A stretch of DNA of 5,249 nt, from assembly GCA_024698065.1 (NCBI GenBank), contig JAILRR010000042.1, positions 1 to 5,249 on the forward strand, written 5' to 3'. Shown here one piece after another: positions 1 to 5,209 of this stretch. The notes under the pieces were generated by a model that did not search any database, was not told the origin of the DNA, and saw only the letters and a program-made list of their open reading frames with translations. The translations under genes and the position numbers were made by a program. The stretch is from Bacilli bacterium. Its GTDB lineage: Bacteria > Bacillota_I > Bacilli_A > RFN20 > CAG-826. Numbering within the stretch: position 1 is the stretch's first letter; each line of letters begins with the position of its first letter.

Positions 1-1767
1 GGCTTCGTATCCAGCGCGTTTGATAGTCTGAACGGCATGGACGGTGGAGTAGTCGAACTCAACGCCCTGACCGATTCTGATTGGGCCAGCGCCAAGGACG
101 ACGATCTTCTTCTTATTCGTTAAGCGGGATTCGTTCTTGAAAGATGGATCAACGAGGTTCTGATAGGTGGAATAGAGGTAGGCGATATATTCTCCGGTGT
201 GGAGGGTATCAACCATCTTGAAGGTTGGGATGATGTTGTTCTCGATTCTCTTCTTGTAGACATCGAGCTCTTTCTCTTTCCAGAGCTTGGCGATGTACTT
301 ATCCGAGAAGCCCATGACCTTAGCGGCTTTGAGAATCTCAAGGTCGCCTGGCTTAGCGGCGATATCCTTTTCCATATCGACGATCTTCTTGAAAGATTCC
401 AAGAATAATGGGGTTATGGCGGTGATTTTGTATAATTCGTCAACGCTGACGCCTCTTCTTAAGAGCTCGCAGATAGCGAAGACGTTGTCACTCTTGAAGG
501 TGCTGATGTGCTTTTTGAGTTCTTCGGTTGAAACTTCATCGAAGATCTTGTTATGGAGGTGGCAAGCACCAATCTCAAGGGATCTCATGGACTTGAGGAC
601 ACATTCTTCTAAGGTGGTGCCGATACCCATGACTTCGCCAGTGGCTTTCATCTGAGTTCCGAGTTCATTCGAAGCGCTTGTGAACTTATCGAATGGGAAG
701 CGAGGGAATTTGGCGACGACGTAATCAAGACTTGGTTCAGTGGCAGCGGTTCCGCCGGCGACTGGGATCTCGCTAAGTTCCATGCCAAGAGCGATCTTGG
801 CGGTGACTCTGGCGATTGGGTAACCAGAAGCCTTAGAGGCTAAAGCGGAGGAACGGGAAACGCGTGGGTTGACCTCGATTAAGAAGTACTCACTGGAATT
901 TGGGTTGAGGGCGAATTGGACGTTGCAGCCGCCTTCGATCTTGAGTTCTCTGATGATCTTAATGGCGGAGTCGTTGAGCATCTTCAAATCGTGCTCATTG
1001 AGGGACATGATTGGGGCAACGACGATTGAGTCACCGGTATGGACGCCAACAGGGTCAACGTTTTCCATGCCGCAGATGGTGATGGCGTGGTCTTTGCTGT
1101 CGCGCATGACCTCGAATTCGATTTCTTTATAGCCTTTGACGGATTTCTCAACGAGGATCTGGTGAACAGGGGAGAGGGCAAAGCCGTTTCTTGCGACTTC
1201 GATGAGCTCATCATCGTTGTCCGCGAATCCGCCACCGGTTCCGCCGAGGGTGAAGGCAGGTCTAAGAACGACTGGGTAGCCGATATCGTGAGCGGCTTTT
1301 AAGGCCTGGTCGATATCATAGGTGATCTCGGATGGGATGACTGGCTCGCCGATTTTCTGGCACATCTCTTTGAAGAGCTCTCTGTCTTCAGCTTTCTCGA
1401 TTGATTCAGCAGGGGTGCCAAGAAGAAGAGTGCGGCACTCTTTGAGAATGCCTTTCTTATCAAGCTGCATGGCAAGGTTGAGACCGGTTTGTCCGCCGAT
1501 ACCTGGAACAATCGCGTCTGGTCTTTCGTGACGAAGGATCTTCGCAATGTAATCAAGGGTGAGAGGCTCCATGTAGACCTTGTCCGCGATCTGGGTGTCG
1601 GTCATGATGGTCGCTGGGTTAGAGTTAACGAGGACTACTTCATATCCTTCTTCTTTGAGGGCCAAGCAAGCTTGGGTGCCTGCGTAGTCAAATTCAGCTG
1701 CTTGACCGATAACGATTGGTCCAGAGCCGATGATTAAGACTTTTTTGATGTCTTTACGTTTAGCCAT
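1..1767 (-). CDS. carB: Carbamoyl-phosphate synthase large subunit, N-terminal 589 codons (partial)
   Basis: Makes carbamoyl phosphate from ATP, bicarbonate and ammonia; the ammonia is normally delivered from glutamine by the CarA subunit. It feeds pyrimidine and arginine synthesis in the cytoplasm. I translated the whole frame by hand: it is open from ATG 1767 to the window edge. Visible in order are the N-terminal GSGPIVIGQAAEFDY (residues 14-28), IGGQTGLN (90-97), the ATP-grasp loop RPAFTLGGTGGG (169-180), EVMRDSKDH (219-227), GVHTGDSIVVAP (241-252) and EVNPR (298-302). The oligomerisation region (about 400-545) follows. The second synthetase half then opens with VLGAGPIRIGQGVEFDY (about 557-573), repeating the first, as expected of this internally duplicated protein. 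The family is about 1,060-1,070 residues, so a little under half is missing to the left. The start is 3 bases after the pyrC stop, with a strong SD (GAGGAGG) inside the pyrC tail, so it is probably translationally coupled. No frameshift or missing key motif was seen. Confidence 0.97.
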   Translation of the reverse strand, partial: MAKRKDIKKVLIIGSGPIVIGQAAEFDYAGTQACLALKEEGYEVVLVNSNPATIMTDTQIADKVYMEPLTLDYIAKILRHERPDAIVPGIGGQTGLNLAMQLDKKGILKECRTLLLGTPAESIEKAEDRELFKEMCQKIGEPVIPSEITYDIDQALKAAHDIGYPVVLRPAFTLGGTGGGFADNDDELIEVARNGFALSPVHQILVEKSVKGYKEIEFEVMRDSKDHAITICGMENVDPVGVHTGDSIVVAPIMSLNEHDLKMLNDSAIKIIRELKIEGGCNVQFALNPNSSEYFLIEVNPRVSRSSALASKASGYPIARVTAKIALGMELSEIPVAGGTAATEPSLDYVVAKFPRFPFDKFTSASNELGTQMKATGEVMGIGTTLEECVLKSMRSLEIGACHLHNKIFDEVSTEELKKHISTFKSDNVFAICELLRRGVSVDELYKITAITPLFLESFKKIVDMEKDIAAKPGDLEILKAAKVMGFSDKYIAKLWKEKELDVYKKRIENNIIPTFKMVDTLHTGEYIAYLYSTYQNLVDPSFKNESRLTNKKKIVVLGAGPIRIGQGVEFDYSTVHAVQTIKRAGYEA

Positions 1768-1770
1768 AAG

Positions 1771-2991
1771 TTATTTTCCCTCCTCTTTTTCATAAACTAT
1801 GTGGTTATTGCAAACTGTTAGGTAGTTGACGCCGTAGAGTTTTTCTCCGATGAACGGAGTGGCCTTGCCTTGCGACAAGAACGTTTCTTTGGTGACCTCG
1901 AATTCTTCATCAAGGTTCCAGATGCTGAATCCGTCATATGGAATTCCGAATATCTCGCGTGGTCTCACAACGAGAAGGTCGATGAGTTTATCCAGCGTGA
2001 TGATTCCTTTTTTGACGAGTCCGGTATAGAGAAGAGGGAATGCTAGTTCGATTCCCGTGATGCCAAACGGCGATTTCTCTAAGCCGCGTGATTTTTCTTC
2101 TTCGCTATGTGGGGCGTGGTCGGTGGCGATGATGTCGATCGTTCCGTCTTTGATGCCCTCAATGAGAGCGAGTCTATCTTCTTCGCTTCTAAGAGGCGGA
2201 TTCATTTTCCAGTTGCCGCTTTCTTGGAGCATCGAGTCATTTAGTAAAAGGTAATGCGGCGCGGTCTCGCAGGTGATATGGACGCCTTCCTTCTTGGCTT
2301 TGCGGATGAGTTCCACGCTCTCTTTGGTCGAGATATGGCAGACATGGTATCTGCATCCCGTCTTTCTAGAAAGTTCAATATCCCTAGCAATTTCCATATA
2401 TTCGCTGGCAGAGCAGATGCCTCTATGGCCATGGGCTTTGGCGTATTCGCCATCATGGATGTATCCACCTTTAAGGAGTTCGTTGACCTCGCAATGCGCG
2501 ACGATCATCTTATCTAGCTCCTTGGCCTTCATCATTGCTTTGAGCATCATCTCTTCGGTTTGAACGCCAACGCCATCATCCGAGAAGGCACATACCTTAT
2601 CTTTGAGGTCTTCCATGTCGGAAAGCTCATCGCCTTTCTCGCCTTTAGTGATTGAGGCGTAAGGGTAAACGTGGATGCAAGCGTCCCTATCGATGATGTC
2701 TTGCTCTAACTTTAAGGTCTCAAGACTATCAGGGACCGGTTTGAGGTTAGGCATCGTGCAAACCGCGGTGTATCCGCCATGGGCAGAGGCCTTTGTTCCG
2801 CTCTTGATCGTCTCTTTGTAAGAAAAACCCGGCTCTCTCAGATGGACATGAACATCAAGGAAGCCGGGAATAAGAACATAAGAGCAATCAGGCTTAAGAG
2901 TGCTTGGAAGAGAAAAAGCGGAAACCAAATGCTGAAGGTCAAAGTCGACCTTAGCTCTTCCGCTTTCGATTTTGATTTTTAAATTTGACAT
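1771..2991 (-). CDS. pyrC: Dihydroorotase, class I (PyrC)
   Basis: Cytoplasmic zinc amidohydrolase that interconverts carbamoyl-aspartate and dihydroorotate, the third step of UMP synthesis. The 406-residue product carries all expected metal and substrate motifs. These are H48 and H50 in DVHVHLREPG, the FSDDG segment (136-140) with the bridging acidic position, H166 in AHCE, H219 in CHIST, MNPPLR (263-268) and D291 in ATDHAPH. The C-terminal segment TPFIGEKLYG (378-387) is also typical. HVHLREPG and the length mark class I (Bacillus type) rather than the E. coli class. The N-terminal strand region is about a dozen residues shorter than usual before HVH and lacks the common N-terminal glycine/aspartate pattern; the catalytic core is intact. 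The ATG has SD AGGAG (2999-3003) 7 bases upstream. Adjacency to carB argues against allantoinase or hydantoinase. It is the first gene of a two-or-more gene operon. Confidence 0.95.
   Translation of the reverse strand: MSNLKIKIESGRAKVDFDLQHLVSAFSLPSTLKPDCSYVLIPGFLDVHVHLREPGFSYKETIKSGTKASAHGGYTAVCTMPNLKPVPDSLETLKLEQDIIDRDACIHVYPYASITKGEKGDELSDMEDLKDKVCAFSDDGVGVQTEEMMLKAMMKAKELDKMIVAHCEVNELLKGGYIHDGEYAKAHGHRGICSASEYMEIARDIELSRKTGCRYHVCHISTKESVELIRKAKKEGVHITCETAPHYLLLNDSMLQESGNWKMNPPLRSEEDRLALIEGIKDGTIDIIATDHAPHSEEEKSRGLEKSPFGITGIELAFPLLYTGLVKKGIITLDKLIDLLVVRPREIFGIPYDGFSIWNLDEEFEVTKETFLSQGKATPFIGEKLYGVNYLTVCNNHIVYEKEEGK
1779..1785 (-). promoter_or_regulatory. carB ribosome binding site inside the end of pyrC
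   Basis: The - strand reads GAGGAGG followed by 11 bases to the carB ATG at 1767. The site lies within the last codons of pyrC (Glu-Glu-Gly-Lys). With only three bases between the pyrC TAA and the carB ATG, it supports co-transcription and coupled translation. Confidence 0.8.
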
Positions 2992-3011
2992 ATCAGTTCT
3001 CCTACCGATAT

Positions 3012-3029
3012 GGGATTCCTTTGGAACCC
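3012..3029 (-). promoter_or_regulatory. Hairpin at the predicted 5' end of the pyrC-carB mRNA
   Basis: The - strand reads GGGTTCCAAAGGAATCCC. GGG pairs with CCC and TTCC with GGAA, leaving an AAA loop and one bulged T. It has no U-tract, so it is not a terminator. If the promoter call is right, transcription starts at or within a base of this hairpin. That would give a structured 5' end 8 bases before the SD, able to affect mRNA stability or initiation. Function is inference. Confidence 0.5.
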
Positions 3030-3035
3030 TGTAAA

Positions 3036-3064
3036 AATATATAGATACTGAATCAATGATTCAA
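3036..3064 (-). promoter_or_regulatory. Candidate sigma-A promoter of pyrC-carB
   Basis: Reading the - strand, TTGAAT (3059-3064) is a good -35 and TATATT (3036-3041) a good -10, separated by exactly 17 bases. It lies between the trmD terminator and the pyrC SD, and the predicted start is near 3029-3030. The surrounding A/T-rich run allows one-base shifts of the -10. Confidence 0.65.
3049..3063. repeat. 15-base perfect palindrome TGAATCAATGATTCA in the pyrC promoter
   Basis: Two 7-base inverted arms (TGAATCA / TGATTCA) flank one central A. It covers most of the -35 box and the upstream half of the spacer of the predicted pyrC promoter, a typical place for a repressor operator. A one-base loop makes an RNA role unlikely, and it lies upstream of the predicted transcription start. 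The binding protein is unknown. Confidence 0.6.
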
Positions 3065-3076
3065 GGGTTTTTTGGA

Positions 3077-3109
3077 CAAAAAGAAAAAGACCTCGAATGT
3101 AAGGTCTTT
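3077..3109 (-). terminator. Intrinsic terminator of the rpsP-khpA-rimM-trmD operon
   Basis: The - strand reads AAAGACCT, an 8-base loop, AGGTCTTT, then a T-rich tract (TTCTTTTT with the stem's own Ts before it). The 5' arm starts on the last base of the trmD TGA codon, so gene end and terminator are fused. The stem has only three G-C pairs but is perfect. It separates the ribosome/tRNA operon from pyrC-carB. Confidence 0.8.
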
Positions 3110-3879
3110 CATTTAATGAATTTGTGCCCTTTCTCGAGAGCGTCTTTTTCCCATTTTGGGGTTTCTCCGCTTTCTTCTTCGGCCAAGAGTTTCTTGTCTT
3201 GTTTGGTTAAAGGAAGTTTTTCGAAGAGATCCGGACGGTGCTCTTTGGTAAGGACTAAAGCCTTTTTTCTTCTCCATTTAGCAATGGCTTCATGGTTGCC
3301 ACTATAGAGGAGGTCTGGGACTTTCTTGCCATCATATTCGTATGGCTCAGTGTATTGAGGATATTCAAGGATTGGCTCGTTGAACGATTCATCGACTAGG
3401 GAGTCTTGGGAGATAGCGCCATCAAGAAGTCTGACCACTGAATCGATGACGGACATGGCTGGAATCTCTCCGCCAGTTAAGACGTAATCACCGATTGAAA
3501 GAAGCTCATCGACATAGTCATTCACTCTTTCATCAATTCCTTCGTAATGGCCACAAACAAGAACGATATGTTCAAGTTTTGCATAGGATTTTGCGATTTT
3601 TTCGTTATATGTGACGCCTCTAGGGGAGAAGAGGACCTTGTGTGAATTTGGTCCTGAAACCTTCTTCAAAGCATCGACGATAGGCTGACATTTTTGGATG
3701 AGTCCAGCCCCTCCGCCGATCGGTGGGGTGTCGGTTCTGCCATATTTGTCCGTGGTGAAATCGCGAATCTGAACAATCTCGATTTCCGCGCATCCTTTGG
3801 AGATAGCCCTTTTGATGATCGAGTTACTTAAAACGCCTTCGAACATCTCAGGGAAGAGTGTGAGAACGGTGATCTTCAA
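3109..3879 (-). CDS. trmD: tRNA (guanine-N1)-methyltransferase TrmD
   Basis: Transfers methyl from S-adenosylmethionine to N1 of G37 in tRNAs, preventing +1 frameshifting; it is an essential SPOUT (knotted) homodimer. The 256-residue product shows LFPEMF (8-13), the IGGGAGL loop (54-60), SPRGVTY (85-91) and the knot motifs VLVCGHYEGIDERV (106-119) and SIGDYVLTGGE (128-138). R150, YPQYTEP (173-179) and PDLLYSGNHEAIAKWR (188-203) follow. The position just before Ser-Phe, where E. coli has catalytic D169, reads Glu164 preceded by Asp163, and the usual YTRP reads YTEP. The start codon is TTG at 3879 (not ATG), supported by SD GGAGGG (3886-3891) 6 bases upstream and by the conserved MKITVLTLFPEMF opening. 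The TTG overlaps the rimM TGA within TTGA. Last gene of its operon; its stop is embedded in the terminator. Confidence 0.96.
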   Translation of the reverse strand: MKITVLTLFPEMFEGVLSNSIIKRAISKGCAEIEIVQIRDFTTDKYGRTDTPPIGGGAGLIQKCQPIVDALKKVSGPNSHKVLFSPRGVTYNEKIAKSYAKLEHIVLVCGHYEGIDERVNDYVDELLSIGDYVLTGGEIPAMSVIDSVVRLLDGAISQDSLVDESFNEPILEYPQYTEPYEYDGKKVPDLLYSGNHEAIAKWRRKKALVLTKEHRPDLFEKLPLTKQDKKLLAEEESGETPKWEKDALEKGHKFIK

Positions 3880-4394
3880 AGCAAGCCCTCCATGACATTG
3901 ATGGTTATGACTTTATTATCGATGTCGACGTTTTTGATGAAAAGACCGTCTTTGAATGGAACATAGACACGCTTCTTTTCAGCGGTGGTAACCGACAGGG
4001 TTCTGGTCTTTGAATATTCAAGAACCTCATCGACGACTCCGATGACGCGATTCTCATCAAGATAGTCGACGACTTTGCAGCCAACCAAATCTGAATAGCG
4101 GTAATAGCCTTCTGGGAGAGTGGCTTTGTCTTTTTCCATCTCGATCGCGAAGTTTTTGAAACCTTCGATCGCATTGATGTCGCCATACTCCTCGAAGGAG
4201 AGGAAGTAGTAGTCTCCGGAATCCCTGAAACTTCTAACTGTGACAGGGAATCTTTCGTCTAGTTTCTCATCATGAAGAGACAACATGGTCCCTTTCTTAA
4301 ATCTTTGCTTAGCAAAAGACGTGAGGGATTTGCATCTGACCTCACCTTTTAACCCGAAGGGCTTAAGAATGTAACCAAGTGTGATGTATTCCAT
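3876..4394 (-). CDS. rimM: Ribosome maturation factor RimM
   Basis: Assists late assembly of the 30S head by binding S19 and 16S rRNA. The 172-residue product has the two expected parts. The N-terminal RimM barrel carries LGYILKPFGLKGEVR (6-20; the family signature is a G-xx-HG-x-KGEVR-like run, with PFG here). A C-terminal PRC-barrel from about 97 includes YYRYSDLVGCKVVD (97-110), YVPF (144-147) and the terminal EGLL. Length is normal for the family. ATG 4394 fits the family N-terminus, but no Shine-Dalgarno precedes it: the upstream - strand is a pyrimidine tract (CTTTTTCTCTTT) following a strong hairpin. Initiation therefore probably depends on ribosomes finishing khpA, whose stop is 20 bases upstream. 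Its 3' end overlaps the trmD TTG start. Confidence 0.94.
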   Translation of the reverse strand: MEYITLGYILKPFGLKGEVRCKSLTSFAKQRFKKGTMLSLHDEKLDERFPVTVRSFRDSGDYYFLSFEEYGDINAIEGFKNFAIEMEKDKATLPEGYYRYSDLVGCKVVDYLDENRVIGVVDEVLEYSKTRTLSVTTAEKKRVYVPFKDGLFIKNVDIDNKVITINVMEGLL

Positions 4395-4429
4395 AAAGAG
4401 AAAAAGGAGGACGCTTATTCGGCGTCCTC
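4395..4429 (-). terminator. Terminator-like hairpin between khpA and rimM (possible attenuator)
   Basis: The - strand has a perfect 8-bp stem, GAGGACGC (4422-4429) with GCGTCCTC (4407-4414), six of its pairs being G-C. A 7-base loop consists of CG, A, A and the khpA TAA codon region. The stem is followed by C, TTTTT, CTC and TTT, ending directly at the rimM ATG. It has the layout of an intrinsic terminator, although the T-tract is interrupted. Because the operon continues, it is more likely a partial terminator/attenuator or an mRNA processing/stability element. A ribosome at the khpA stop would cover the 5' arm and loop and block the stem. Confidence 0.6.
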
Positions 4430-4699
4430 TTTGTCGTCATGATTCTCGTTGAAGCTTTCGAATTTCAAATGAATTCTGAGGTTGGAGTTGTCGGCTTTGC
4501 CAACGATTCCAATGGCTTCACGAAGGGCGTTTGCGATCGCTCCATGCTTGCCGATTAAGCGAGCGGTGTCATCATCTTCGGCGACGATGAGAAGAGCCAC
4601 ATCTTTAGCGGTGCTGCCTGGGAGCTCTCTGACCATGATGGATTCAGGATGCTCGATGAGGGGATCGACAAGACCGTGGATCACTTTCTCGTAATCCAT
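4415..4699 (-). CDS. khpA: KH-domain RNA-binding protein KhpA
   Basis: Small single-KH-domain RNA-binding protein (KhpA/YlqC family). In other Bacillota it works with KhpB/EloR in cell elongation and RNA regulation. The 94-residue product has the family opening (L-V-D-P-L-I-E-H-P at 10-18) and the KH signature IGKHGAIANALREAI (49-63), with the GxxG loop as GKHG (50-53). The family is usually about 75-85 residues. The extra length is an Asp/Glu-rich tail (from about 81: N-E-N-H-D-D-K-E-D-A-E), probably disordered. ATG 4699 shares its A with the rpsP TAA (TAATG), and SD GGAG (4708-4711) lies 8 bases upstream within rpsP, so the two genes are translationally coupled. The position between rpsP and rimM is characteristic of Gram-positive genomes. 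Confidence 0.93.
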   Translation of the reverse strand: MDYEKVIHGLVDPLIEHPESIMVRELPGSTAKDVALLIVAEDDDTARLIGKHGAIANALREAIGIVGKADNSNLRIHLKFESFNENHDDKEDAE

Positions 4700-4980
4700 T
4701 ATTTGGTCTCCTTTTTCTTAGCTTTTCCTTCGGCGAATTTGGCCATGATGCCTTTGCGGCTGAACATGGCGCGAACACTGTCGGAAGGAATAGCGCCGTC
4801 TTTGATCCACTTTAAAGCGAGTTCTTCGTTGATGAGAGCTTTCTCCTCGCCAAGAGCTGGATCGTAGGTTCCGATCTGTTCGATATAACGGCCATCTCTG
4901 GAAGAGCGGCTGTCAGCGGCGACAATACGGTAGAAAGGGTCTTTGTGGCGACCAATGCGGGCTAATCTGATTTTAACCAT
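4699..4980 (-). CDS. rpsP: 30S ribosomal protein S16
   Basis: Primary-type 16S rRNA-binding protein needed for 30S assembly. The 93-residue product begins with the unmistakable MVKIRLARIGRHKDPFYRIV, then AADSRSSRDGRYIEQIGTYDP (21-41), ALKWIKDGAIPSDSVR (55-70) and a lysine-rich tail. The reading frame stays open upstream to 5037, but ATG 4980 is the real start. It matches the family N-terminus, has SD AAGGAGA (4991-4997) 10 bases upstream, and the upstream extension would run through the promoter -10 and into its -35. First gene of rpsP-khpA-rimM-trmD. In most bacteria rplS ends this operon; here the likely rplS is divergent instead. Confidence 0.97.
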   Translation of the reverse strand: MVKIRLARIGRHKDPFYRIVAADSRSSRDGRYIEQIGTYDPALGEEKALINEELALKWIKDGAIPSDSVRAMFSRKGIMAKFAEGKAKKKETK

Positions 4981-4990
4981 AATTGCTTGT

Positions 4991-4997
4991 TCTCCTT
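4991..4997 (-). promoter_or_regulatory. rpsP ribosome binding site
   Basis: AAGGAGA on the - strand, 10 bases before ATG 4980. It decides the start over the longer in-frame extension. Confidence 0.8.
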
Positions 4998-5008
4998 TTC
5001 CGAACGTA

Positions 5009-5037
5009 ATCATAGGCTTCTGATATATACCTGTCAA
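5009..5037 (-). promoter_or_regulatory. Strong sigma-A promoter of the rpsP operon
   Basis: On the - strand a perfect -35 TTGACA (5032-5037), a 17-base spacer and a near-consensus -10 TATGAT (5009-5014). The predicted start is near 5002, giving a short 5' leader of about 20 bases that holds just the SD. No structured leader is seen on this side, unlike the divergent gene. Confidence 0.88.
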
Positions 5038-5053
5038 GTATTTTTGCTTGACA
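5032..5053. repeat. Inverted repeat formed by two back-to-back -35 boxes
   Basis: TGTCAAG (5032-5038) and CTTGACA (5047-5053) are perfect 7-base inverted arms around an 8-base A/T-rich centre. Each arm contains a consensus TTGACA on its own strand, pointing outward to rpsP (- strand) and the L19-like gene (+ strand). Confidence 0.75.
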
Positions 5054-5075
5054 CATAAAAGCGTTACAATTCAAT
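5048..5075 (+). promoter_or_regulatory. Candidate promoter of the L19-like gene
   Basis: A perfect -35 TTGACA (5048-5053) is clear. The -10 is ambiguous. TTCAAT (5070-5075) gives a 16-base spacer but matches only 4 of 6 positions. TACAAT (5065-5070) is a better hexamer, but only 11 bases from TTGACA, so it would need a poor -35 near 5042-5047. The start would be near 5077-5082. Confidence 0.55.
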
Positions 5076-5076
5076 C

Positions 5077-5209
5077 CCCAAAGGTTTTGCTTGCTAGGGG
5101 GAGTTCTTGCGCGTAATATATTCGGTGCGCGAAAGCGATACGCAGGCTCCGCCGTCTGTCACTAGACGTGAACCTGAAGAGCAAATTCTAAGTTAGGAGG
5201 AAAAGATTC
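5077..5209 (+). promoter_or_regulatory. Structured 5' leader of the L19-like gene (candidate ribosomal-protein leader)
   Basis: A nested set of helices can be drawn by eye. The outer stem is TTTGCT (5086-5091) with AGCAAA (5180-5185), and inside it GTTC (5103-5106) pairs with GAAC (5170-5173). Two arms follow: GCGTA (5111-5115) with TACGC (5139-5143), capped by CGC-GAAA-GCG (5128-5137, a GNRA loop), and CGTCT (5153-5157) with AGACG (5164-5168) around a 6-base loop. This is a three-way-junction layout ending about 10 bases before the SD AGGAGG (5195-5200). Autoregulatory L19 leaders are known in Bacillota, and position fits that class. I cannot confirm a match to the known motif from sequence alone. 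No T-run terminator is present, so control would be at translation or RNA stability. Confidence 0.5.

Noticed and set aside
120..1737. Several 70-120 codon open frames on both strands across the carB region
   Set aside because: They are other-frame shadows of carB, whose frame is open and matches the family throughout.
2057..2982. + strand open frames opposite pyrC
   Set aside because: No family resemblance or convincing ribosome sites; they mirror the pyrC coding pattern.
2992..3035. PyrR-type attenuator ahead of pyrC
   Set aside because: The predicted leader is only about 40 bases, with no terminator/antiterminator pair and no recognisable PyrR-binding loop.
3025..3070. Possible + strand terminator from AACCCT (3025-3030) and AGGGTT (3064-3069) followed by Ts
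   Set aside because: The arms are 6 bp with a 33-base loop, and no + strand gene ends here; most likely chance or part of the promoter region.
3905..4867. Additional short frames overlapping rimM, khpA and rpsP
   Set aside because: Low-complexity, Ser/Arg-rich translations typical of out-of-frame reading; the real genes are unambiguous.
4981..5037. 19-codon upstream in-frame extension of rpsP beginning at 5037
   Set aside because: It would start in the -35 box and cross the -10. S16 homology, the SD and the promoter all point to ATG 4980.
5048..5070. TTGACA with TACAAT as a single + strand promoter
   Set aside because: The spacer would be only 11 bases, too short for sigma-A; recorded only as an alternative -10.
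5082..5185. Resemblance of the L19-like leader to a TPP riboswitch (AGGGGGAG and GAACCTGA)
   Set aside because: The CUGAGA element and the GGAUAAUGCCAGCGUAGGGA-like pyrophosphate arm are absent, and the downstream gene is not thiamine-related.
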